A DNA stretch of 64,000 nt from Polyangiaceae bacterium (GTDB lineage: Bacteria; Myxococcota_A; Polyangia; Polyangiales; Polyangiaceae). The position numbers were made by a program, and so were the translations under genes. The stretch lies in contig JAICTZ010000011.1 in assembly GCA_025936115.1 (NCBI GenBank), positions 62,001-126,000 of the forward strand, written 5' to 3'. Below, piece after piece: positions 42,679 through 54,412 of this stretch; the first letter of the stretch is position 1; each line of letters begins with the position of its first letter. A model generated the notes under the pieces. The model was not told the DNA's origin, did no database searches, and saw nothing but the letters and a program-made list of their open reading frames with translations.

Positions 42679-43614
42679 ATGTCCGGGTCCCGCCGCTCAC
42701 ATCCTCCTACGCTGATCAAGCTGGCGGAGCGGACGTTGCGCGAGGAATGTGCCGTCCCGCGCGGGGCGACGATTTTATGTGCCGTTTCCGGGGGCCCCGA
42801 TTCGATGGCGCTGCTCGACGTGCTCGCCGGGCTCGCGCCGAAGCTCGGCTACGAGCTCGTGGCGCACGGCGTCGATCACGGCTTACGTCCCGAGGCCGCG
42901 GCCGAGCTCGACCTCGCCGAACGCCATGCGCGGGCGAGGAGCGTACGGTTCGAGCGCACTCACGTATCTGTCACCGCAGGCGGTAACTTGCAGGCGCGGG
43001 CGCGTACGGCGCGTTACACCGCCCTCGAGGCTGCAGCCGAACGGGCCGGCGGGGCCTTCATCGCGACGGCGCACCATGCCGACGACCGCGCGGAAACCGT
43101 GCTTTTGCGCCTACTGCGCGGGGCGGGCCCGCGCGGACTCGCCGTGTTGCCGCCTATCGCGGGCAAACGGCTGCGCCCGCTCTTGCGGGCGGGCCGGAGC
43201 GACGTGCTCTTGCACCTCGGGCGTCACGCGGTCCCCTTTGCCGAGGACCCGTCGAACCGCGATCGCCGTCATCTCCGCGTCCGCGTGCGCGAGGAGCTCT
43301 TGCCGCTGCTGCGTGAGCTGTCGCCCGGCATCGTTGCCCACCTGAACGCACTTTCCGACATGCTCGCCACACAGGCCTTCTGCGACACCGATGTCGTGGT
43401 GGGTAACGCGGGGCTCGGCCGCGCGCAGCGTCGCCAGCTCGAGCGAGCCCTCATGTTGTCGCAGCGAAACAGCGAGATTTGGCTCGCGGGTGGCGCGGTG
43501 CTCGCGCTCGACGCGACGCTCACGCCGCGCCTGACGGCGTGTGCGCCGGGGCGATCCAAAGCAGCCCCCACGCGGCCGAAGGCTCACGAACGTCCACGTA
43601 AGAACGTGGATTAA
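42679..43614 (+). CDS. tilS: tRNA(Ile)-lysidine synthase TilS
   Basis: Converts C34 of the CAU-anticodon tRNA-Ile to lysidine using ATP. 311 aa, the short form lacking large C-terminal domains. PP-loop AVSGGPDSM (35-43), VDHGLRPEA, the HHADDRAETVLLRLLRGAG signature at about 134-152, and PLLRAGRSDV ... FAEDPSNRDRRHLRVRVR matching the substrate loop. Its position upstream of ftsH is conserved in many bacteria (tilS-hpt-ftsH), here without hpt. Confidence 0.93.
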   Translation: MSGSRRSHPPTLIKLAERTLREECAVPRGATILCAVSGGPDSMALLDVLAGLAPKLGYELVAHGVDHGLRPEAAAELDLAERHARARSVRFERTHVSVTAGGNLQARARTARYTALEAAAERAGGAFIATAHHADDRAETVLLRLLRGAGPRGLAVLPPIAGKRLRPLLRAGRSDVLLHLGRHAVPFAEDPSNRDRRHLRVRVREELLPLLRELSPGIVAHLNALSDMLATQAFCDTDVVVGNAGLGRAQRRQLERALMLSQRNSEIWLAGGAVLALDATLTPRLTACAPGRSKAAPTRPKAHERPRKNVD

Positions 43615-43730
43615 GCCCCTTTTCGCCAAAGTTCTACGCGTGAAAGGCGTGTGGAGTTTCAGCGGATTTCAGCGATTTCGGGGGTCGACGGAGCGAGTGA
43701 GCGGTGCCATGCTGTTTGCTCGAGGCCCGC

Positions 43731-45671
<1,941 letters not shown>

Positions 45672-45698
45672 GCCGCACGAACGAGAGCAGCAGACGCC

Positions 45699-45731
45699 AA
45701 GGCCCGGCGCTCGCAAGAGCGACCGGGCCTT
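45699..45731 (+). terminator. Hairpin terminator after ftsH
   Basis: AAGGCCCGG (45699-45707) pairs with CCGGGCCTT (45723-45731), with an inner CGCTC-GCAA-GAGCG tetraloop hairpin. It starts 28 nt after the ftsH stop. The following sequence (CGTCGTTG) has only a weak T content, but the stem is long and GC-rich. Confidence 0.75.
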
Positions 45732-45775
45732 CGTCGTTGAGGCGGGTCGCGCTCGAGCAGCGCTATACTCGAAGC

Positions 45776-45893
45776 GTGCAGCCTGTTCGGCGCCCCGCGA
45801 CGTACGAGGACCTGCTCGGCGCGAGCTCGCATCGCTCCATTCGAAGCGGTCGAGCTCGACATCTCGCGCATTTTCTTGCCGAAGCGCGCCTGA
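45776..45893 (+). pseudogene. Uma2-family endonuclease remnant (internal deletion)
   Basis: A GTG at 45776 opens VQPVRRPATYEDLLGA, the typical Uma2 N-terminus (PATYEDLLAAPEH...). Directly after it, in another frame, RIAPFEAVELDISRIFLPKRA ends at the TGA 45893, matching the usual Uma2 C-terminus (PFEAVELDLARLWLP). The middle of the roughly 190-residue protein is missing, so the two ends are joined by an out-of-frame deletion of perhaps 450 nt. Uma2 proteins are PD-(D/E)XK-fold, often in mobile families; the start site is preceded by TATACT. Not functional. Confidence 0.7.
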
Positions 45894-45926
45894 CGCCCTG
45901 GCCTCGAGCGCCTTCTCGGCGCGCCG

Positions 45927-46637
45927 TCACGACCCGCGCCAGAGCTCGACGCCGCTCGCGACGAAGCGCACCTCGTCCGCGCTGCCGTCGGCGGCTTTGC
46001 GCGGAAACGAAGCGCCTTCACTTTCCATGTGCGCGACCTGCGCGGGCTCGATGCGGCGCACGGCGAGCGTGCCCTCGACGCGTGCGTTCGAGCCGGCCGA
46101 GTTCGTCGGCACGAAGAAGGCGTGGTCCTTCATGATCACGCGGCACGCCGGAGCGTCTTCTGCACTGCTCTGAGCGAGCTCCATCCAGCAGCCCATCGAG
46201 GTGCACGCCCGCCGCACGTGGCCTTCGACGCGCAGGGATTGCCCGGCGTAGCGCGTGGGTTCGGCGAGCACCGACGCGAGGCTTTCGGTAGGCGCAGCGC
46301 CGAGCGGCGCGCCGTACTTGCCGACTTGCGTCGAACCCACGGCGGCGAGCGCTGGCGTTGTAGCTGCGCGCGCGCGTTCGTCTGCCGTGCAGGCGGAGCC
46401 GTGGTGCGCGGTGCAGTCCATTGCCGCTTCGGGGTTCGCACCGTTCGAAGCCGCAGCCGTGGCGGCCGGGGACGCACCCTGAGCAGACGTTCCGAGCATG
46501 GCCGTCGCCGCCGGTCGCGCGCCGGCCGCGCTCTCGTGCGAGTCCGCGCCGTGACAGGCGAACGTCGCCGTCAGCGCGACGAGCGCGAGGCTTTTGAAGG
46601 CGGGCAGCGTGCGTGAAGTGAGCGTCGAGGGCGCCAT
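45927..46637 (-). CDS. DUF4920-domain lipoprotein
   Basis: 236-aa exported lipoprotein: signal SLALVALTATFAC. After an Ala-rich spacer with scattered His/Cys (MDCTAHHGSACTADE) comes the DUF4920 domain: YGAPLGAAPTESLASVLAEPTRYAGQ, LRVEGHVRRACTSMGCWMEL and VIMKDHAFFVPTNSAGS. The CxxxGCW motif with His/Met nearby suggests a metal or redox site (inference). The ATG at 46637 gives a proper signal peptide. Function unknown. Confidence 0.8.
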   Translation of the reverse strand: MAPSTLTSRTLPAFKSLALVALTATFACHGADSHESAAGARPAATAMLGTSAQGASPAATAAASNGANPEAAMDCTAHHGSACTADERARAATTPALAAVGSTQVGKYGAPLGAAPTESLASVLAEPTRYAGQSLRVEGHVRRACTSMGCWMELAQSSAEDAPACRVIMKDHAFFVPTNSAGSNARVEGTLAVRRIEPAQVAHMESEGASFPRKAADGSADEVRFVASGVELWRGS

Positions 46638-46800
46638 CCGTTCCACCACCGCATTTTTGCACGCCGTCCGCGGCCGCGCCCGCGCGCTCCGGGCGCCCGC
46701 TGCGGCGCGGGTCAGTCGCGGTTCGGCGGCCCGCTGCCGGCACGGCAAGGACCCTGTGTCGCAGAAACCGTGCCCACCAACACCAACGGACTTTCGAGGC

Positions 46801-48195
46801 TCACTCGGCCGAGCGCTCGAGGATGCTCTTCGCGCGGGCGAGCAGCTTCGAGCTCTCGTTGAGCGACGGATTTTCGATCACGTCTTCGAGCAGCTCGCGC
46901 AATACCTCTCCGATGCGCCGGCTCGGCGGCAGCCGGAGTTCTTGCATCAACGTGCGGCCGTCGATGGCGAGGTCCTTCACGCCGAAGGCTGCGCCTTCGG
47001 ACATGACGCGGGCGGCGTGCAGCTTGAGTCCCGCGAGGTTCTTGAGATCCTCGCCGTGCTCGCGACCTTTGGCGACGATGTCGGCGTGGCAGAGCACGTA
47101 CAGATCCTCGGCGAGCTCGGGCGTGACGCGGCGGAGCCAGCGCCGCACGGCCGCGTCCGACCACTGCTCGTCGTAACAGATGATGTGATGGCGAACGAGC
47201 GCCACGATGCGCTCGCGTTCCTCGGTCGAAAAGCGGAGCCGCGAGAGCAGCGGATCGACCATTTCGGCGCCGATGCGATCGTGATCGTAAAACGTGTAGT
47301 CCTGGTTCTTCTCGCTGAACGCGCGCGAGCGCGGCTTGCCCACGTCGTGGAGCAGGCCGGCGACGCGCAGGACGGGGACGGGCGGACAGGCGTCGAGGCA
47401 GTGGAGCGCGTGTCCCCACACGTCGTACGCGTGATAGCGATTTTGCTCGCAGCCCACGGACTCGAGCAGCTCCGGCGCGCTGATCGCGAGGATGCCGTGC
47501 TGCTGCATCACGCCGAACGCGCGGCTCGGCGTGCGCGCCTTCATCGTCTTGAGCCATTCGTCGCGAATGCGCTCGGCGCTCACCTTGCGGTAACTCGCGA
47601 GCGACGGCTCGATGGCGCGCTCCGTTTCCGGATCGAGCTCGAGCTCGAGCGTGGCGACGAAGCGCGCGGCGCGGAGCACGCGCAGCCCGTCCTCGGCGAA
47701 GCGCGCGGCAGGCTCGCCCACGGCGCGCAAACGCTTCTGCTCGAGATCGGCGAGGCCGCCGAACGGATCGATCAGTCGATCGGCGAGCACGTCGTACGCC
47801 ATCGCGTTGATCGTGAAATCCCGGCGCGCCAGATCGTCTTTGATGTCCTCGACGAAGAACACGCTGTCGGGTCGCCGGCCGTCGCTGTACGTCGTCTCGC
47901 CGCGCAGCGTGGTCACCTCGTACGCGCGGTCGTCGAAGAGCACGGTGACCGTGCCGTGCTTGAGCCCCGTGGGGATCACGCGCCGGAAGAGCTTCATCAC
48001 CGCTTCGGGCCGTGCGCTCGTCGCGATGTCCCAGTCGTTCCTGTGCTCGGTCGGCGCGCCGCGCAGCTCGGCGAGGAGCTCGTCGCGAATGCAGCCGCCC
48101 ACGGCCCACGCCCGGTGGCCGCCTTCCGCCAGCCGCACGCAAAGGTGCCGAACGTCCTCGGGAATGCTCGCGCGCAGGCGCGCCGTGTCGCGCAT
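46801..48195 (-). CDS. CCA tRNA nucleotidyltransferase/poly(A) polymerase family protein with HD domain
   Basis: 464 aa. Class II nucleotidyltransferase: VGGCIRDELL, WDIATSARPE (the DxD-type metal site reads DWDIAT), RRDFTINAMAYDV, RFAEDGLRVLRAARF and RKVSAERIRDEW. A HD domain (about 265-350) has LLHDVGKPRSRAF, as in CCA-adding enzymes with phosphohydrolase activity. It adds or repairs the 3'-CCA of tRNAs, or polyadenylates RNA; the two cannot be told apart confidently from sequence. ATG 48195. Confidence 0.9.
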   Translation of the reverse strand: MRDTARLRASIPEDVRHLCVRLAEGGHRAWAVGGCIRDELLAELRGAPTEHRNDWDIATSARPEAVMKLFRRVIPTGLKHGTVTVLFDDRAYEVTTLRGETTYSDGRRPDSVFFVEDIKDDLARRDFTINAMAYDVLADRLIDPFGGLADLEQKRLRAVGEPAARFAEDGLRVLRAARFVATLELELDPETERAIEPSLASYRKVSAERIRDEWLKTMKARTPSRAFGVMQQHGILAISAPELLESVGCEQNRYHAYDVWGHALHCLDACPPVPVLRVAGLLHDVGKPRSRAFSEKNQDYTFYDHDRIGAEMVDPLLSRLRFSTEERERIVALVRHHIICYDEQWSDAAVRRWLRRVTPELAEDLYVLCHADIVAKGREHGEDLKNLAGLKLHAARVMSEGAAFGVKDLAIDGRTLMQELRLPPSRRIGEVLRELLEDVIENPSLNESSKLLARAKSILERSAE

Positions 48196-48256
48196 GGCGA
48201 AAGCCTAGTACTAGAACCGGCTTCGTCGCACGCGGGCGCGGCGACGCTTCACGGGC

Positions 48257-49912
<1,656 letters not shown>

Positions 49913-50250
49913 CGCCTTCTCGTTACCTATGGGTTCCTTGACCGGTCGTACGTCGCGTCTTCAGAACGGGCGCCTGTGCAACCCTCGCACAAAACGACAG
50001 TGAGCATGCAAGGGCCGAGCCCATGTCAGCTCAGTGCAGTCGAAGAAGAGCCGATTGATTTTGCCTCGTTTGTGCCAGGGCCGCTAGCCCGGCTGGTCCT
50101 CCGGCTCCGCAACGGTTGCGTACCGATTCCCCCGCTGCCGCGGCAGTCGCTCGGGCCCGAGCCCCGTCGGCCGCCGCTCGAAGGTAGGCGACGGTGGTTC
50201 GAGCGCCCACTTTTTCGATGCGCGCACGAAGCGCGCGGCGACGGTGCTAG
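49913..50250. other. Divergent intergenic region (kinase / LolC-like permease)
   Basis: 338 nt between the two start codons. Open frames here have no recognisable domain or ribosome-binding site. It must hold both promoters, but I see no convincing -35/-10 pair. Confidence 0.4.
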
Positions 50251-51855
50251 ATGGGGGCCCGTATGGGTTTTCCAGTCACGCTCGCGCTGCGCTACATGCG
50301 CTCGAAGAAGCAAGCGAGCGTTTCCGTGGGCACGCTCTTCGCGATTCTCGGCGTCGCGCTCGGCGTCGCGGCGCTCGCGACGGTCATCAGCGTCACCGGG
50401 GGATTCCGCTCCGAGTTTCGCGAGAAGGTGCTCGGCGTCAACGCGCACGTGCTCGTGCTCAAGTATTCGAGCGACTTCCAAGAGTACCGCAAGGTGATGG
50501 ATATCGTGAAGAAGGTGCCCGGCGTGATCGGCGTCGCGCCCTTCGTCATCAACCCCATGATGGTGACGCACGGCGAGCACACGGCGACTGGCGTGCTCTT
50601 GAAGGGTATCGACCCCGTGGCTGCCGAACGGGTGCTCGATCTGCCGCGCCACATCGTCAAGGGCAACATGAAGGGCCTCCGCGTGGAAGGCTCGAAGCCG
50701 CCCGAGCGACGCCGAGCAAGCGTGCTCGAGGACGCTCTGCCGCCGCCGTCCTCGTCGCTTGGGGATGCGCCCGCGAAGAAGCAGAAGTCGGGGGGATTTT
50801 TGAGCGACCTCGAGCGCATGGTCCACGAGCAGTCGCTCGACGCGGATGCCGGCGCGCCGTCGCCCGACGCTGCGGTGAGCGTGGATGCGCCGGCGAAGCC
50901 AGCCGCAGGCCTCGAACCCGATTTGCCGCCTGGTGCACCCGTGGGCAGCATCGAGCCGAAAAACGGCTTTGCCGTGGCGCTGCCCGACGTGGACGTGCTG
51001 CCGGCCGACATCGATCCCGATCCGTGCCGCAGCCCCGAAGCCATCGAGAAATTGCCCGGCATCATCATCGGCGCGACGCTCGCGCGCAACCTGAGCGCGA
51101 AACTCGGCGACTGCTTGCAGGTGACCTCGCCGACGATCGGCTTCGTCTACGCGCGCGGCGCGATGCACGCGCCCGTCGCCAAGCAGTTCCGTGTCACCGC
51201 GATCTTCGACGCCGGCTTCGACCAGTACGACTCGAAGCTCGTTTACACGGACCTTTACGAGTCACAAGCCTTCTACGACTCCGGCGACAGCGTGACGGGC
51301 GTCGAAATGAAGGTGGCGGACATCGATCGCGCGCGCGAGGTCAAAGAACGCGTCGACGAGGCGCTCGCGAACGGCGTCTATCACACGCTCGATTGGGAAG
51401 AGCTGAATCACGGACTCTTCACGGCCCTGCGCATTCAGCAGATCCTGATGAGCCTCGTCTTGGCGCTCATCATCGTGGTCGCGGCGTTCACCGTGATCGC
51501 GACGCTCATCATGGTCGTCCTCGACAAGAAGCGTGAGATAGCCGTGCTCAAAGCCATGGGCGCGCGCAACACCGCGCTGCTCCGCACCTTTCTGTATCAG
51601 GGCGGCATCATCGGTCTCGCGGGCGCGGCGGCCGGACTCGGCCTCGGCTACGTGATCTGCAAGCTCTTGAACGTCTACGGTTTGCCGCTCGATCCCAAGG
51701 TGTACTTCATCTCGAAGCTACCGGTGCTGATGCGCGCGAGCGACTTCGCGTGGGTCGGCGTCTTTGCCGTGCTCGTCTGTCTCGTCGCCACGGTCTGGCC
51801 CGCGCAGTACGCCGCGCGCCTCCGGCCCGCCGAAGCCTTTCGCGAAAACCGCTGA
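50251..51855 (+). CDS. LolC/LolE-family lipoprotein-releasing ABC permease
   Basis: 534 aa, inner-membrane permease with the four-helix MacB/LolCE plan. It begins FPVTLALRYMRSKKQASVSVGTLFAILGVALGVAALATVISVTGGF, then a periplasmic domain, and three C-terminal helices (ILMSLVLALIIVVAAFTVIATLIMVVLDKKREIAVLKAMGA ...). About residues 145-245 are a Pro/Ala/Asp-rich insertion absent from LolC/E. Two starts are possible (ATG 50251, or 50263 with GGGGG upstream); the first is listed. No LolD ATPase gene is adjacent, so the partner must be elsewhere. Confidence 0.85.
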   Translation: MGARMGFPVTLALRYMRSKKQASVSVGTLFAILGVALGVAALATVISVTGGFRSEFREKVLGVNAHVLVLKYSSDFQEYRKVMDIVKKVPGVIGVAPFVINPMMVTHGEHTATGVLLKGIDPVAAERVLDLPRHIVKGNMKGLRVEGSKPPERRRASVLEDALPPPSSSLGDAPAKKQKSGGFLSDLERMVHEQSLDADAGAPSPDAAVSVDAPAKPAAGLEPDLPPGAPVGSIEPKNGFAVALPDVDVLPADIDPDPCRSPEAIEKLPGIIIGATLARNLSAKLGDCLQVTSPTIGFVYARGAMHAPVAKQFRVTAIFDAGFDQYDSKLVYTDLYESQAFYDSGDSVTGVEMKVADIDRAREVKERVDEALANGVYHTLDWEELNHGLFTALRIQQILMSLVLALIIVVAAFTVIATLIMVVLDKKREIAVLKAMGARNTALLRTFLYQGGIIGLAGAAAGLGLGYVICKLLNVYGLPLDPKVYFISKLPVLMRASDFAWVGVFAVLVCLVATVWPAQYAARLRPAEAFRENR

Positions 51856-51865
51856 GCCGCGCCGG

Positions 51866-52576
51866 TCAGTGCCCGACGGCGAGCGCCGGTGCTTGCGTGC
51901 GCCGGAGCAGGCCAAGCACGCGCGCCTTGAGCTCGGGCGCGCGGAACGGTTTGCTCACGAAGTCGTCGGCGCCGGCCTCGAACGCGGTGACGAGATCGTC
52001 GCTCGCGGAGTGCGCCGTGAGAAAGAGCACGGGCAAGCCGCTGAAGCGCGCTTCTTGGCGCAGTTTGGAACAAAGCTCGAGGCCGCTCATGCCGGGGAGC
52101 GACCAGTCGAGGACGACGAGGTCGATGGGCACCGTCTTGAGCGTCTGGAGTGCTTCTTCCGCGCTGCCGACGGAAACGGCGCAAATGCCGGAGGCCTTCA
52201 GCATGGCCCCGACGATGGTCTGTTGCGCGCTGTCGTCGTCAACGACGAGGACGCGCGTGCCGGGGGCCGCGCACACCGGGTGCGGGACGTTGGCGTGCTC
52301 GGCGGGTCGCAGCGAGGGGGGCCCGCCGTCCTCGACGAAACCGTGCAAGCGCTCCCAATCGCGCTCTTCGAATGCGAGACGAAATCCTTCGCCGTGCTCG
52401 TCGACGCGGCCCGCGACGCTCGTCGATTCGTCGCCGACGACGATGGTGACGACCAGCCATTCGCCGTCTCGTACCGCATCGCAGTGCGGCAGCTCGAAAT
52501 CGCGCTCCTCGTGCCCTCGGGCGAGGACGCTTTCGAGCGCGGAGTAACTCTTGAATTCGCAGACGATACCGCGCAC
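51866..52576 (-). CDS. Response regulator with N-terminal PilZ-like domain
   Basis: 236 aa (GTG start). The C-terminal 125 residues form a receiver domain: RVLVVDDDSAQQTIV, phospho-Asp in LVVLDWSLPGMSG, TAHSASDD, and DDFVSKPFR. The N-terminal 105 residues (IVVGDESTSVAGRVDEHGEGFRLAFEERDWERL) look like a short beta-barrel such as PilZ, but the RxxxR and DxSxxG c-di-GMP motifs are not evident, so the PilZ call is weak. No output effector is present. Convergent with the LolC-like gene. Confidence 0.8.
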   Translation of the reverse strand: MRGIVCEFKSYSALESVLARGHEERDFELPHCDAVRDGEWLVVTIVVGDESTSVAGRVDEHGEGFRLAFEERDWERLHGFVEDGGPPSLRPAEHANVPHPVCAAPGTRVLVVDDDSAQQTIVGAMLKASGICAVSVGSAEEALQTLKTVPIDLVVLDWSLPGMSGLELCSKLRQEARFSGLPVLFLTAHSASDDLVTAFEAGADDFVSKPFRAPELKARVLGLLRRTQAPALAVGH

Positions 52577-52671
52577 TGGTCGCTACTTTGCCACTTTGAT
52601 ATCGTTCGTCCAGCGTGCGCTGCGCGGCAATGAAGCGAGCAGGCGGTCAGTCTCGGCGTTCAGTTTCGGCG

Positions 52672-53343
52672 TCATCTTGGCCCGCGCCTTGCACTAGCCA
52701 GCACGAACAGCGAGCCGAGCACTACTAGCGAAACCGTCGCCAAGGCCGGGGACGTACGGAGCACGGGCTCGCCGCCGAGCAGACTGCGTGCGTGGCCACG
52801 CACCCACGGCAGCGCGGCCGCGCCCGTCCCGGAGCCGAAGAACCAATCGCCGAAGAGTAGCCAAAGTCGGCCCGCACGACCCCACGTGGACCCGAGCGCC
52901 AAAAGGCCCCCATACGCTGCGCCCACGAGCGCGCCGCCCCACGCACTCGCGTAGAGATCGCCGAGCGCGTGCGCTGGCACGGCGCTCGCCGCGAGTACAG
53001 CGAGCAGCGCGAGGCCCGCTGCGAGGACGGCGCAAGCAGCGACCGCCACGGTGTCGATGCCGAGCGTGACGCGCCAGCGATCAGCGCCGTAACGCGCGAG
53101 CGGCTCGACACGCAGCGAGCTCTTCGAGCCGTCGTAGGCGCAGTCGAACACCGCATAGCAGGCGGCGGGCACGATGAACGGCAGCGTCAGACCGAGCAGC
53201 GCGCGATCGGCGCCGCTCGCGTCGCTCGTGCGTTCGTGCAAACCCGACGTGACGACGACGGCCGCGGCGCCGAGCGCGTAGGCTTTGAGCCGCGAGCGTG
53301 CGAGCAGATCCCACGCCGTGTCCGCACCGAGCCGCACGCTCAC
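52672..53343 (-). CDS. Multi-helix membrane protein of the pseudo-ABC operon
   Basis: 223 aa with about 5-6 helices (AYALGAAAVVVTSGL, LLGLTLPFIVPAACYAVFD, VAVAACAVLAAGLALLAVLAAS, GGALVGAAYGGLLALGS, ALATVSLVVLGSLFVLASAR). The topology resembles an ABC-2 permease half, but no family motif is seen. GTG start overlaps the stop of the ABC-like gene (GTGA). Last gene of a four-gene operon with a TPR lipoprotein, a short membrane protein and the ABC-like protein. Confidence 0.7.
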   Translation of the reverse strand: MSVRLGADTAWDLLARSRLKAYALGAAAVVVTSGLHERTSDASGADRALLGLTLPFIVPAACYAVFDCAYDGSKSSLRVEPLARYGADRWRVTLGIDTVAVAACAVLAAGLALLAVLAASAVPAHALGDLYASAWGGALVGAAYGGLLALGSTWGRAGRLWLLFGDWFFGSGTGAAALPWVRGHARSLLGGEPVLRTSPALATVSLVVLGSLFVLASARRGPR

Positions 53344-53990
53344 GGCGGCGTTCCCACGCTCGCCGGCACGCTGTCACGCGTGAAACGCGCCAGCACGCCA
53401 TCGCGGACGCTGCAGTGCGGCCCGCCCCAATGCAGCGCACCTGCGCGGCTTGCCGTCGCAACGACGACGACGGCGCCCCGCTCGACGCAGCGACGAATGG
53501 CCGCTTCGATGTGGGTCGCAGCCGAAATGCTCGTCGCGAACGGCTCGTACAAAACGAGGACGTCCGCTTGCTCGTGGCTGAGCGCGAGCGCGAGCGCGAG
53601 CGAGCGCAGCTCGTCGCGGTCGAGCTCGCGTTGCGCGCGGTGGCTCCAGACGTCGAGGCCGAAGGGCGCGAGCACGTCGTGCGGTTGCCGCACGTCGCCG
53701 CGCGCCTCGAGCGCACGCGCCACGGCCGTGTCGACATCGCGTGCGAACGGAAGGGTCTCGGCCTCCAGCAACGACGCGACGCGGCGCCGTGCGCCCGGTG
53801 TCCTCACGAGCGGCGCGCCGTCGAAGAGCACCACGCCGCGGTCGGGCCTTACGGCGCCGCTCATGACCGCGACCAACGTCGCGAGTGCGCGCGCGTCGTC
53901 ACCGAGCACGACCGTGCACGCGGGCGTGAAGCTGCCTGCAGCGGCACGTAGCGCGCCGTGAGCGACCCCGCGGAGCTCGACCTCCGTCAC
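53340..53990 (-). CDS. ABC-ATPase-like protein with degenerate catalytic motifs
   Basis: 216 aa that aligns end to end with ABC nucleotide-binding domains. The Walker A site reads VLGDDARALATLVAVMSG, without the GKS/T. The signature reads ELDRDELRSLALALALS in place of LSGGE. Walker B reads DVLVLYEPFA, with Asp replaced by Tyr but Glu kept. The D-loop is ISA and the switch His is Ala (VATASRAG). Conserved scaffold elements (RPDRGVVLFDGAPLVRTPG, ALSHEQADVL) are intact. ATP hydrolysis is therefore unlikely; it may be a regulatory or structural pseudo-ATPase. GTG start overlaps the previous stop. Confidence 0.8.
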   Translation of the reverse strand: MTEVELRGVAHGALRAAAGSFTPACTVVLGDDARALATLVAVMSGAVRPDRGVVLFDGAPLVRTPGARRRVASLLEAETLPFARDVDTAVARALEARGDVRQPHDVLAPFGLDVWSHRAQRELDRDELRSLALALALSHEQADVLVLYEPFATSISAATHIEAAIRRCVERGAVVVVATASRAGALHWGGPHCSVRDGVLARFTRDSVPASVGTPP

Positions 53991-54412
53991 CGCGCGGCTC
54001 CGGCTTGCACGACGTGCATGGCGAGCGCGAGGCACGCGAGCACGGCGCCCGGCACGCCGATGACTTTGACGAAGCGCACGCTTGCGGCGGCGCCGCGCGC
54101 CAGGAGAAGCTCGCGCGGCCCGAAGCCGTTTTCGCGCGCCAGGCTCGCGACGGCGTTGCGTCGTGGCTCAGCGAGCACGTCACGCAAGAGCGCGCTCGCC
54201 ACCAGGGTGCCGACGATGCCGGCGCCGGTAACGACCGCGCGCGTGAACAGTGTGAACGCGCTACCGGGCGCGACGAGCATGAGCGCGCCGTACGACACGG
54301 CGATGCCCCAGCCGTACACACGCGCCGCGCGGCCGAGAAATCCCTCGCGCAGGCGCTCTTCCGCCAGCGCGCGCAGCACGAGCCAACGGCGTGAGGTGGG
54401 GTCAGCGAACAC
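53987..54412 (-). CDS. Short membrane protein of the pseudo-ABC operon
   Basis: 141 aa. A basic N-terminus (SRRWLVLRALAEERLREGFLGRAARV) is followed by helices VYGWGIAVSYGALMLVAPGS, VVTGAGIVGTLVASALL and a C-terminal VKVIGVPGAVLACLALAMHVV. Start GTG 54412 overlaps the TPR gene's stop by 11 nt. Possibly the second permease half; too short for a typical ABC-2 unit. The stop overlaps the next gene as GTGA. Confidence 0.6.
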   Translation of the reverse strand: MFADPTSRRWLVLRALAEERLREGFLGRAARVYGWGIAVSYGALMLVAPGSAFTLFTRAVVTGAGIVGTLVASALLRDVLAEPRRNAVASLARENGFGPRELLLARGAAASVRFVKVIGVPGAVLACLALAMHVVQAGAAR

